Of a stretch of DNA of 64,000 nt, positions 44,808 through 56,334 are shown in pieces. The notes under the pieces are model-generated. The model saw only the letters and a list, made by a program, of their open reading frames with translations. It ran no database searches and was not told the DNA's origin. Every line of letters starts with the position of its first letter. Positions within the stretch are counted from its first letter, which is position 1. A program made the translations under genes and the position numbers. Source of the stretch: Lineus longissimus (taxonomy: Eukaryota > Nemertea > Pilidiophora > Heteronemertea > Lineidae); NCBI RefSeq assembly GCF_910592395.1, contig NC_088310.1:8937501-9001500 (forward strand). The letters are read 5' to 3'.

Positions 44808-47389
44808 TTTATCTTTAGGCTTTTGATATATGAAAACTATGTCTATGTAACACGAGTCTCAAAAGTATTTTTCTGATAACAGATCACTACCCTTTGCAAG
44901 TTTCAGTTTTCTCCAACGTACCTACCTGCCCAATTATTTACTTGTTCTTAATTTGTCATAAAACTCAAAGCTCTAATACTTGAATTGGTAAAAACGTGAT
45001 ATGTGCTTTTTAACAAATACTCTTGTGTGTTTTACTTCAAAAATCTAAAGGTCGACAGATGCCAAGGACAACAAGACTTCCTCCTCTTGACGAACAAAAT
45101 AATCGGCCTCAGTGAGATACAAGGAAGAGATAGATTCTGAAGTACATACAGTTTTCAAAGGATAGAACGGTGCTCCTCATGACGGAGACGAAAACACACG
45201 CACTCATCCTGGACACTGCATATAAAGAACCCACTCAACACGGCCCGAGCGAACTCTGATCCAATACGTTCTTTCAATTTGAACTTTAACTGGGCGAGCC
45301 TACTCCATATTATCACCTTGCTCTAACATTCGTTTCCAGTGATCGGGCGAATGGGTACTGCCTTATATTGGGTCATCTGTATGTACCTGTAGTGCTGATG
45401 CAATGAACTACATGCACAACTAGGACTCCCCTGTCAGGCAAATGGATGTGTCTCTCTGGTGTTACGCCTGAGCTTGGTTATGGAAGCGAAAGGTGGTTGC
45501 CAGGTGTCGAAGAAGTTGTTCGCATTGCTTTACGTTGGGAGAAACACAGAAGGGTCTTAGGTGTCCACATACGAAAAGGTCTTAGATACAAGTTTGCCTG
45601 ACTGCACAATTATCGTGACGGTAGAAGCTGAATCGTCCGTTTGTCTTCCTAGCTTTCGGCTTCTTTAGAATCAGTGTCTGGCAAGTTGCCGATTAAGATG
45701 GAATACGTTGTTTACAATGTGGCTTTGGGATTCCTCAATGCAGTCCCCTATATGACGTGAGTGTACCAACCACTCATAAGTCATGAAGCCACTCGTTTTA
45801 GACCCGTCTACTCAACACCTCCACCAACGCGTTTCTTGACTTCCATATTTTATATTTTTGATGAGTCGCAAAATCGGGCAGTATTTGTAATTCTCTCACT
45901 CGAATCTCCTGAAATGAAATGGGCAATGAGACGCCGTGGTCTTTCAACAAGTTGCGATGCAATGCTTCGAAAATCAAGTTTCAATTGTAAACCAATGCTA
46001 GCGTTTGTCTTTTTCTTTATTAAGTTGCATGAACCAATATAATAAAGACTCAGTGAAAACCTAACTTCCATGATCGATATTACTTCGCGTTATCGGCGGT
46101 GTAATTCGAAACTATCGAAACGACCCGGGAACACAAAATCTGCTGCTATGATATGAAAAGTGTGGGATTTCATCGTCTAGCCGTTGGAATGAAGTGCATA
46201 ATTTAATTCGTGTATACGTTTTATTGTGTAAGATGGGCAGATGTGCGATTCAAATTCTATACATTTTGAAAATGTTAGGAATAAAAGGTTAAGGAAAAGG
46301 ATGATACCATTGCGAGACTTCGTTGGTTCTTCTGTCAAAATGGGTATATGATGACAGAAAGAAATATCAAGGGTATTTCAATGATAAAATACACCGACCT
46401 GGCGTTACCGTCCGACATGACAAAAAGCAGAATGCACCCATGCGTTTTCTGCGTATGCACACGAGCCAACTAAATAATCTGTTCCATGATGCAAGCAAAT
46501 GGACGCCATTTACAATGATAAATGTATATTGCTAATAGGTTATATAATTACGTAATCGGTAAAAATTCATTAAAATATATGGTAAAGTCGATACATATCT
46601 GATCGCAACGTTTTAAAAAAATACTATTTCTGTCTTTGATCGAGTAGACGCATAAAGTACAAAACCTGCGCTTATCGAATCCATGAGACTTTACGGAAGG
46701 CTTTAATATTCAATTATTGCTTCTAATTTTTGAAAAGTCGCTTAAGAATATCGATATTCGTCGGCTTCACTCCAACATTAGAATGGTTTGGTATCGATGA
46801 TGGAAACCCCACCCTCCTGTGAACTGAGGTTCTCCTGTGGGCGCCTGTCAACCGTATGGGTTTGCATGCACAACAAGCTGGCTCCGTCTCTTTGCACCTG
46901 TTGTACTCAGAGCATGGCGCCGTTATCATCTTATTATGCATGCAGACTTATCGCTGTCTTCTTAGGAGACGTGATCACCGAATTTGTCAACCAAGCAGAC
47001 TGGCAACTATTTCAAACGAACACTCGGCCATATTTCTTCTTGTTACGCTTGTTTGCTAACGTGTGGATATCCATCTACATTAGTCACTCAAAATATTGGT
47101 GCACAACAGTACATGTACACGAAAGTATTTTCTTATAAGGTAAAACACCTAGATTTGCGGTAATTTCCTTGTAACTTTTTGCTATACATGAGCATCCATC
47201 AGAGGATATCGACATATGCAGGCTGGTGCCCTCATTTTTATACGTTAAAGTTTATATCATAATACATAATATAGTCATATCATTGTTGGTTCTCAAATTG
47301 GTTTTTTGTTTTGACATTAATTTATCAAAATGAGGAAAAGCCTACTTCAACGCTTCTATTAATGTTGGCAATTCTTCATTAAGGAATAT
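44808..47389. repeat. array-unit spacer between GPCR-10 and GPCR-11
   Basis: Long B-type spacer, very similar to 27089-29600 over its first 1.8 kb and sharing with 33870 the deletion junction near 46965. No insertion visible and no gene supported. Confidence 0.6.
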
Positions 47390-48412
47390 CTCACTCGCCA
47401 TGTTTGCAATGTTCCCGCGTTCTTCATCTGATTTGCGTCCGCAGAATAAACTTTTGACGTCATCCCTAAAGTACTTCAATGTACATAAGTAGATGATGAA
47501 ATTTACTGCATAATTAAAAACGATGAAGTTAGAGACTGCGATGGACCATTCGCGGAGGGATAGGGGGAACCTGAAATAAAAAAAACCCAGAAGACTTTTA
47601 CAAACGGGGCCGTTGAAAGGAAATATATCAAAGAAACGAAGAGCAGATTTTTCACCAGTTTTCTTTGTAGTATTTCAGTCTTGGAGTCTTTAACAAAGAG
47701 CATATTATTGCTTGTTTGAAAAAATCGAGCAACAATCAGGGTGTTAATGATGACGACGATGCAGACAGGCGCAACCATATTGGTGTTTAGTAGCCAGATA
47801 CCAAAAAGACTCAAATATCCAGGTTGGGAAAATGCCCTGCTCTTTTGAACATAACCGCCGGGTAATGCCTTGGATTTGTACCGTGGATGACACATAAGTC
47901 AAAAACGCTGGACAGTAGACCGTTACCGAGATTAAGAGAAGGATAACGAGACTTATATTTCGCCGTCAACTGGTGAAGAGGCTTGCCACCTTTAGAGGAT
48001 ACCAAACCGCTTCACAGCGCTCTATACTGTAAGCGATGATGATGATGTACGCCAACATAAACACAAAACAATTCCAAACGAAGATTCGGAGTTGACAACC
48101 AATATCTGTGGCGCCAGACGCGATGTTGATATCTCCGTTTATGACGTAAAATAAACCATTATGAAGCCAGGTCTGAAAACTCATCACCAGGTTCCCGGTA
48201 TCTGCCATAGCCAACGACACTAGGTACACGCTTGCTGCCGTGTTCCTCCTTCTCTGCTATACGAAGATAATAATGGAGAGCATGTTGCCAACGAACCAAA
48301 AGATTATCACCACCAGCATTAGGTAGGCCCCAAAGAACTTGTTGAGAAGTCCCAGAAATGACGGTGTGTTTTCTGACACCTCGACTTCGGTCGTGGTTTG
48401 AAAAAGGTCCAT
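47390..48412 (-). pseudogene. GPCR-11: A/B mosaic GPCR pseudogene
   Basis: The 5' part is A-like (MDLFQTTTEVEVSENTPSF), the 3' part B-like (FFQTSNNMLFVKDSK). Lesions: codon 52 is TAG (48257-48259) where sisters have Arg in FVRQRRR; an extra Ile codon in TM3; a +1 change near 47803 (ccaaaaagactc) shifting the frame at TM5; and further small indels near 47560-47580 in TM6-TM7. Its stop region carries the same TAG-to-GAG change as GPCR-7. Clearly non-functional. Confidence 0.88.
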
Positions 48413-48461
48413 CGCTCTATTGCCGCTGTTACTAAATTATTTGTTGAGCTCTTGGACTAGG

Positions 48462-48467
48462 TTTATA
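48462..48467 (-). promoter_or_regulatory. TATA box of GPCR-11 pseudogene
   Basis: TATAAA on the minus strand, 50 bp upstream of the relic ATG. Confidence 0.4.
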
Positions 48468-51400
48468 TTCATATTGTGGCCTTTAAAACATGAGAAGTTT
48501 GAGTATGTAACACGCGTCTCAAAAGCATTTTCTGAAATCTCCTCACTACTCTTTTCAAGTTTCAAGTTTCGTCAACGCACCAACCAGCTCGATTCCTTTA
48601 CTTATTCTGAGTCTGTCGTAAAAAACTTAAGTGTCTCCAATAATTGAATTGGGAAAACGTGATGCCCGCTTTTTAATAAATACTCGATCTTTTGTGTTAT
48701 AATTTACAAACCTACATCTCCAAGGATTCCCAGAACAAAAAAATACTGCCTCGTTTTGACGAAGAAGTAACCGACATCAGTGAGAGATAAACAAAACGCA
48801 GATTTAAAAAAACAAACAGTGTTCGGAGGGAATGAGAATCAACCAAAAGATCGTTTTGCAGTCTTCGGCGTCCACATACGAAAGAGAAGTAGACCACGTT
48901 TGACTGATTGCACAATTATCGTAACGGAACACGCCGAAACATCCGTTTGTCTCCCATGCTGTCAGTTTCGTGAGAATCACTGTTTGGAAAGTGCTTATTA
49001 TGATCGACTACGTTGCTTACAATGAGGCTTTGCGATTCCTCGATGCAGTTTCCTATAATGACGAGAGTGTCCGAACCAATCATAAGTGATGAAGACACTT
49101 ATTTTAGACCCTTCAACTAACACTTCTACCAACGCGTTTCTTGATTTCGATATACACGTACTTGTGATCAGTCTCACACTCGGGCGGTACTCTAACTCGA
49201 ACCTCCTTAAATGAAAAAGGCAAAATACGCCGTGATATTTTAACAAGTTTACAGCGCGATGCTTTGAGACTAAAGTTTCAATGGTAAATCAATGTCAGCT
49301 TTTGTCTTTTTCTTCAACGTTAAATGAACCAATAGACCCAGGCAAAAGATTCAACCAAAGCCTCATTTCCATGATCCATATTACTTCGCGTGATTAGCAG
49401 TGTAATTCGAAACTATCGAAACGACGCAGGAGCAAAAAATTCAAAAGTGTGTGGGATTTTATCGTGTAGCTGTTGGAATGATATTTCAATCCTTAGTATG
49501 TATTTTTTATTGTGTTAGATGAGTAGATGCATAATTCTTTTTTCATGTATTTTGAAAATCTTTAAGTACATGTATAAAAGGTTAAGGAAAACGATGACGT
49601 ACGCCATGGATGACGTCACCGTCGGAAAAGCTACGTCACTGACCACGTATATTGAATAACGAGCACCAATTATTATCGTGTTCGTTCTTCAATTCGCTTG
49701 TGGCATTCTTCGATCAGGTGGTTATAGTGATTAATGTCAGTCCGGCAAACATTCTGAATGCTATTTTGCCTCTGTAGCTTTCACGCTGAATAAATGTCCT
49801 TTAATCGTTGACTTCTTCTTAAGCACCGTTTCCGCCATTTTGGGCCACGACTACTGCTTTTATGATTGCATGATATAAACAAATCCTCAAAAACTTGACT
49901 TAAAGCTCCGCATTAAATCAAGTTTGATCAAAATTGAAGCACCCAGTCCAGAGGTATAGCAAAATAACTGTTTTGTTTACATGTTATGTAACAGCCTTGG
50001 TTAGGTTTCTAAGTGAAGTCGGGCGGCAGGTTTACTGACACAGATCAGGCCGATGTTGGATTTCTTACTATAAATAGTATAAATTTGTCTGTAATACTTT
50101 ACCTTATTATAAGGTATATCGAAGCTTTGAATTAGAAATACATTATGATAGTTAAAGTATTGTATAAATTGATGCCTTTTATGCAATTTTCTGTAAAAAG
50201 AATCGAATTTGAAATATTTAATTAAGTTCTATAAATTTGCCTAAATTGTCTATAAAACCTAAATTGGACCATATTTGTGGGGGGGGGGGGGGGTCTATGT
50301 TGTTTTTGGCATTGATTTTGTTTTCCCACTTCATGTATTTGCTCAAATAACACTTTCTAGATGTGAGATTTGGCTTATAAGTTCAAAGTATGCTTTCATA
50401 CTTGAACATGGAAAATGCCAATGAAAAACAGACTTCATTATATCAATTTTAGGAGCATTAATTGATATTTGTCCTCCCAAGTAGGGCAATAGCCTGATCT
50501 ACATCACAGCTTTTGGTGAATCCGCCGCCTGGCTCTAACAAGCCAGTTGATAGCCTGATTAGGAAATCTAGTTGTCAAACACATAAATGGCTATATCTCC
50601 AAAATGAATGGAGCAAATTGCATGGGGTTTTCTCTATTGTATAAATTGTTAGGTGCACTTTCGAAATCATCTTGCAGCAGGAAATGGCAAAATACCTGGA
50701 AAATGGCATTTAAGTTGGTGATTCTAAAAGACTGGACCTTAACACATATTTGGATGGTAGTTTCATACTTAGAGTCTTCATCTTAAATAAACTGCCACTT
50801 GCACATCATTTAACGCCGTTCTTAAATGTCGGCGATTCCACCACGTTTGTGTTTTTCAGTCCCTGGATGTTGTTAAGTCGGAGGATATTCGCCTTATGAA
50901 ATTTATATTACCTCTGTTAAATAAAATGCGCCAATTTTAGCTACTTTAGGTTGCGCCCCTCTACGGATCCACCACTTGCGAAACTTAAGAAATGTTGGGT
51001 CTTTTGGGGTGAGTGCGGTATTCGTATCATATATGCATCACCAAGATTTTGCACAGCTCCCGGACTGTATGCTGACAAAAGGAAACATTAAGGGTATTCA
51101 ATGATAATAAAATACACCGATTTAAGGTTACTGTCCCATCGTAAAAGCAGAATGCACACAATTACGCGTTCACGAAGGCGTTTTGTGGTAGGGTGCGAAA
51201 ACATACTTACTACCAGTATATCCGATTAACGTGCAACTATTTTTGAGGGAACTTTTTCATTACGGGACGTGATCCCCGAATTAATCAACCAAGCAGACTG
51301 GCAACCACTTCAAACGAACATTCTGCCATATCTCTTCTTGTAACGCTTGTTTGGTGACTCGTGGACTTCCATCTACATCAGCCATGCAAAACCGTGGTGC

Positions 51401-51637
51401 TCACTGGTACATGTTCTTATAAGATATAAAAGACACCAAATTTGTGGTAACTTCTTTGTAAGTTTAACTATACATAAGCTGCCATTAGAGGATTTTCTTA
51501 TAAATGCCTATATCTTAATGTATGGTCTAATCATATCGTCAATTGTCAGTTTGGTATTTCGTTTTGATTACTTCGTCACGTCTGTGAATGTCGTCGATTT
51601 TTCATTTTGAAATATCTAATTCTCCATGGTTACAGAA
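48468..51637. repeat. diverged spacer between GPCR-11 and GPCR-12
   Basis: The most diverged spacer in the window. Upstream landmarks are recognisable to about 49640. Between about 49650 and 50460 I see no clear match to other units, only AT-rich sequence and a 15-G run at 50279-50293. From about 50700 the GPCR-5-type flank resumes (ttaacacatatttgga), then a B-type downstream flank from about 51050. No open frame with recognisable content. Confidence 0.5.
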
Positions 51638-52629
51638 TTAAAGCGTATCCTCATTATCTGTTTTGCGTCCGCAGAATAAATATCTGACGTCATTCCTAAA
51701 GTACTTCAATGTACACGAGTAGATGATGAAATTAACAGCATAATTGAAAACGATGAAATTAGAGATTGCGTTGGACCATTCGCGGAGGTATATCGGAGCA
51801 ACTGTGATCAAATAAACCCAGAGGAATATAACAAATGGGGCCATTGAAAGGAAATATATCATAGAAATGATAAACAAATTTTTGACCAGTTTTCTCTGCA
51901 GTATTTCGGTCTTGGAGTGCTTTTTATTGCTTGCTCGGAAAACTCCAGCTACAATCAGGGTGTTGATGATGAAGACGATACAGACTGGAGCAACCATATT
52001 GGTGTTGAATAGCCAGGCACCGAAGACCCCGAATGTCCAAGTTGGAAGAATGCCCTGCTCTTGCAAACACAACCGCCTGGTAATGCCTTGGATTTGTACC
52101 GTGGACGACACATAAATCAAAAACGCTGGACAGTAAAACGTAAACGAGATTAAGAGAAGGATAACAAGAATGATATTCCGCCGTCGACTCGTGAAGAGGC
52201 TTGCCACCTTTAGAGGATACCAAACCGCTACACAGCGTTCTATACTGAACGCGATGATGAGGTACGCCGACATAAACAAAAAAAACACTTCCAAACGAAG
52301 ATTCGGAGTTGACAACCAATATCTGTGGCGCCAGACGCGATGTTGATATCTCCGTTTGTGACGTAAAATAAGCCATTATGAAGCCAAGTTTTAAAACTCA
52401 TCACCAGGTTTCCGGTATCTGACACAGCCAAAGACACTAGGTACACGCTTGCAGCGGTGTTCCTCCTTCTTTGTCTCACGAAGACAATAATGGAGAGCAT
52501 GTTGCCGACGAACCCAAAGATTATGACCACCAGCATTAAGTAGGCCCCAAAGAACTTGTTGAGGAGTCCAAGAATTGACGGTGCGTTCTCCGATCCATCA
52601 ACTTCGGCCGTGGTTTGGTAAAGGTCCAT
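51638..52629 (-). pseudogene. GPCR-12: subfamily A GPCR pseudogene
   Basis: The N-terminal 129-codon frame (MDLYQTTAEVDGSENAPSI through the start of TM3) and the C-terminal frame (51638-52315, TM3 to the end) are separated by a net 2-bp insertion in an A-rich run near 52275-52285 (acaaaaaaaacactt for acacaaaacaatt). A 4-codon deletion shortens intracellular loop 3 (ASNKKHSKTEI), and the tail ends KTDNEDTL instead of ERGT. The upstream TATA segment is deleted (about 105 bp missing relative to GPCR-4). TM3-TM7 are otherwise intact. Confidence 0.87.
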
Positions 52630-54148
52630 CTTACTTTTGCTGCTGTAACAAAATTATGTGTGAAATCAGCTCACTATTCTTTACCAGTTTCAATTTCGTC
52701 AACGTACCAACCAGCTCGATTGCTTTACTTATTCTGAGTATTGGTGAAAACGTGATAAGCGCTTTTAACAAATACTCTTGTGTGTTATACTTTAAAAACC
52801 TAAAGGTCGACGGATCTCGAAGAAAACAAACTTCCTCCTTTTCACGAACGAAATAACCGGCCTCACCGAGAAACAGACAAAAGACAGATTCTGAAGTGCA
52901 CACAGTGTTCGAAGGATAGAACGGTGCTCCTCGTCACAAATATGAAAACACACGCACTCATCCTGGATACTGCATGTAAATAACCTTCTCAAAGAAAACC
53001 CGAGCTAACTCTGATCCAGGACGTTTACATATTTCCAATTTTTTATTTAACCTTTAACTGGTCGAAGCTACTCCTTCATTCGTATAACCTTGCTCTAACA
53101 ACTATTCCCAGGGAACGAGCGCATGAGTACTGCACAATATGGGGTCATTTGTATGTACCTGTAGTGCTGATGTAATGAACTACATGCACAACTAGGACTC
53201 CATCCCTTGTCTGGCAAATGACTTCGTCTCTCTGGTGTAAAACCTTATCAGACTGGTCTAATCTTGGTTATGTACGCGAAAGGTGGCGGTTCAGTGTCGA
53301 AGATGTTATTCACATTGCTTTTGCGTTGAGAGAAACACAGACGGCAGATCGTTTCAAAGTCTTTGGCGTCCACATACGAAAAGGACTTACCAGACACAAG
53401 TTTGCCTGACCGCACAATTATCGTGACGGTACAAGACGAATCGTCTGTTTGTCTTCCTAGCTTTCCGTTTCATGACTTTCATTATGTCTTTGATGAATCT
53501 CAGAAACGGGCGGTACTTGTAAGGCTCAAACTCGACTCTCCTTCAATGACATCGACAATATAGTCGCCATGGCCTTTCAACAGTTTAATAGCGCGATTCA
53601 TTGAAACTAAAGTTTCATCGTTATTGAAGCTAAATGTTCAATGACAAATCAATGCTAGCTTTTGTCTTTTTCTTTAAGTTACATGACCCAATAGTTACTT
53701 CGCGTGATCGACGATGTAATTCGAAACTGCCGAACACGACCGATGAATGCAAAAGCTGCTGTAAATCAGGAATGGTATCGATTAGTTGTTGGACGTAAGT
53801 GCATTATTTAATCCGTAATATGTATATTTAATTGTGTAAAGTAGATGCCTAAATCAAATTTTATAGGCCTATATTTTAAAATTCTTTAAGTTAAAAAAAG
53901 GCTAAGGATACACAAAGGATGGCTTCAACGTCAGGGAAGCTGCATCATGGACAACGTCACTGTCAAGTTGATGACGGTACGACCACGAATATTGAAGAAG
54001 GAACAGGAATTATTACCGTCCCATAATAAAAGCAGAAAGCACTCGATTATGTGTTCATGTTGGCGTTTCGTGGTAAGGGGAGAAAACACATTAGTGTCAG
54101 TTTATTGGGTTACCGTGCAACTATTTTTGTGGTAAATTTTTTACCACC
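52630..54148. repeat. array-unit spacer between GPCR-12 and GPCR-13
   Basis: A-type spacer resembling 16745-17835 and then 12000-12660. Landmarks: AAACCTAAAGGTCGACG near 52797, stem-loop near 53159, GTGTCGAAGATGTTATTC near 53296. It ends at the LINE insertion point. The 62-codon frame at 53947-54135 belongs to the recurrent small frame described in the findings. Confidence 0.6.
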
Positions 54149-54155
54149 TGTAAGT
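54149..54155. repeat. 7-bp target-site duplication tgtaagt (left)
   Basis: Repeated at 55077-55083. Sister units have a single tgtaagt in atcacatgtaagtactttctt. Confidence 0.7.
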
Positions 54156-55076
54156 AATAATAATAATAATAATTATAATGATATCAATATTTAAATGATT
54201 GATAGCGCCAGAATCCACTCAGAGTGATCGGTGACACTTTACAAAAGAGAGACATATTAGGAGTGGTAGCGACCAAAGAGATAGGATTGAAGATGCGATT
54301 TTAAGACCGAGGTGCTGGCACATTCTCTCGCACTGCGTGGAATTTGATTCCAGAGCCTTGGGGCTGCAGTGTAGAAGGCTCGGTCGCCAAACGTTATCAA
54401 CCTACTCCTTGGTCGCACCAACAGTGGGCCAACAGATGAGGAACGGAGACTGGGTCTAGGTTGGTAGACTTCTATGAGGAGGATATGTAATGTCAGGCTA
54501 AATTGTTCAAGCACTTAAATACAAGGAGTAAAATCTTATACTCTATCCTGTCGCGGATACGGAGCCAGTGGAGGTCGTTCAGCACTGGAGTAATATGATC
54601 TGACCTGCAAACACCAGTGATGACACGAGCAGCACAATTTTGAACTCTCTGGAGTCTGCCAATGGCATTTGCAGGCAGGCCAAGTAGCAGTGCGTTCAGA
54701 CCATCCAATCTGGAGGTGACAAGGGCATGATCAAGGGTTTTTGTGGCATCAACTGTAAGGATTTTTCTGATAAGGCCAATATTGTGAATTTGAAAGTAGG
54801 CTGACTTACATATAGAATTTATGTGTCGGTCCATTGAGAGGTGTTCGTCAAAAATAGCACCGATGTTACGTGCATTAGTGAGGCACCGCTGAGATAAGCT
54901 GATCTCCTATTTTAATGGACAGGGGATGGTCAATGCTTAATTCCTGCCGTTGATAGCAAGATGATACAAGGATAAATTCTGTCTTGTCGTTGAGTTTCAG
55001 AAAGTTGATGGCCATCCATTCCCGCACCTCTTGGATGCAGCTTTCTGACTTAGCAAGAGCATCTAGTGTATCATCA
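54156..55076 (-). mobile_element. CR1/L2-like LINE fragment, 3' end with decayed RT ORF
   Basis: 921 bp inserted between tgtaagt duplications, with an (AAT)n tail at 54156-54170 on the 3' side. Conceptual pieces on the minus strand match the post-RT region and C-terminus of the ORF at 18313-19872 in style: AKSESCIQEVREW and FLKLNDKTEF (54875-55076), LVTSRLDGLNALLLGLP and RLQRVQNCAARV (54493-54834), and FGDRAFYTAAPRLWNQIP (54257-54514). Frames differ between the pieces, so it is dead. It belongs to a different subfamily from the longer LINE. Confidence 0.85.
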
Positions 55077-55083
55077 TGTAAGT
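55077..55083. repeat. 7-bp target-site duplication tgtaagt (right)
   Basis: Partner of 54149-54155. The unit resumes with gatttcttattaaagacacc. Confidence 0.7.
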
Positions 55084-55329
55084 GATTTCTTATTAAAGAC
55101 ACCTAGATTTGTGGTAACTTCTTTGTAAATTTCTACAATATATAAGCTGCAGGCTGATGCCCTCATTTTCCTTTACATAATACATGTATATAATTCAATC
55201 ATATTATTGATTGTCGGCTTTTGTATTTTGTTTTTATATTAAGTTATAAAAACTAGGAGTCGCCTACTTCGTCACGTCTATGAATGTCGGCAATATTTTA
55301 TAAAAAACTATCCAACTCACCATGGTTGG

Positions 55330-56334
55330 TTAGGTCCAGCGTTCTTCATCATCTAATATGCGTCTGTAGAATAAATATCTGACGTCATCCCTAAAGAACT
55401 TCAATGTACACAAGTAGATGATGAAATTAACCGCATAGTTGAAAACAATGGAATTTGAGATTGCGATTTGCCATTCGCGGAGGTATATCGGGGCACCTGT
55501 AATCATATAAACCCAGCGAAATATAACATACGGGGCCATCGAAAGAAAATATATCAAAGAAACGATGAACAGATTTTTGACTAGTTTTCTCTGCAGTTTT
55601 TCAGTCTTGGAGTCTTTAGCAAAGAGCTTATTATTGCCTGCTCGGAAAACTCCAGCTACAATCAGAGTGTTAATCATGAAGACGATACAGACAGGAGCAA
55701 CCATATTGGTGTTGAATAGCCAGGCAGTAACGGCTTCCAATATCCAGGTTGGAAGAATGCCTTGCTCTTTCGAACATATCCGCCTCGTAATGCCTTGGAT
55801 TTGTTTCGTGGACGACACATAAGCTAAAAATGCTGGACAGTAAAACATGAAAGAGATTAATAAAAGGATAACAAGAATGATATTCCGCCGTCGACTGGTG
55901 AAGAGGCTTGCCACCTTTAGAGGATACCAAACCGCTACACAGCGTTCTATACTGTAAGCGATGATGATGTATGCCGACATAAACACAAAACAATTCCAAA
56001 CAAAGATTCGGAGCTGGCAACCAATATCTGTGGCGCCAGACGCGATGTTGATTTCTCCGTTTGTAACGTAAAATAAGCCATTATGAAGCCAAGTCTGAAA
56101 GCTCATGACCAGGTTCCCGGAATCTGACACAGCCAACGACACTAGGTACACGCTTGCTGCGGTGTTCCTCCTTCTTTGTCTCACGAAGACAATAATAGAG
56201 AGCATGTTGCCGACGAACCCAAAGATTATGACCACCAGCATTAAGTAAGCCCCAAAAAACTTGTTGAGGAGTCCCAGAAAGGACGGTGCGTTCTCCGATC
56301 CCTCAACTTCGGTCGTGGTTTGAAAAAGGACCAT
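55330..56334 (-). CDS. GPCR-13: rhodopsin-like GPCR, subfamily A, intact
   Basis: 334 aa, collinear with GPCR-1. All landmarks present, with SDSGN in TM2 for SDTGN. Distinctive segments: loop 2 RRICSKEQGILPTW with ILEAVTAWLFNTN, TM6/loop 3 WVYMITGAPIYL, EWQIAISNSIVF before TM7, and tail DDEERWT. The C-terminal block RYLFYRRILDDEER is shared with GPCR-4 and GPCR-14. The upstream region has lost the TATA segment through a deletion of about 30 bp just beyond the leader (gaattatttgtg joined to atttgatacacg). Confidence 0.92.
   Translation of the reverse strand: MVLFQTTTEVEGSENAPSFLGLLNKFFGAYLMLVVIIFGFVGNMLSIIVFVRQRRRNTAASVYLVSLAVSDSGNLVMSFQTWLHNGLFYVTNGEINIASGATDIGCQLRIFVWNCFVFMSAYIIIAYSIERCVAVWYPLKVASLFTSRRRNIILVILLLISFMFYCPAFLAYVSSTKQIQGITRRICSKEQGILPTWILEAVTAWLFNTNMVAPVCIVFMINTLIVAGVFRAGNNKLFAKDSKTEKLQRKLVKNLFIVSLIYFLSMAPYVIFRWVYMITGAPIYLREWQIAISNSIVFNYAVNFIIYLCTLKFFRDDVRYLFYRRILDDEERWT

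Noticed and set aside
50279-50293. 15-base G run as a possible regulatory quadruplex
   Set aside because: A simple homopolymer in diverged spacer with no gene nearby; length may also be unreliable.
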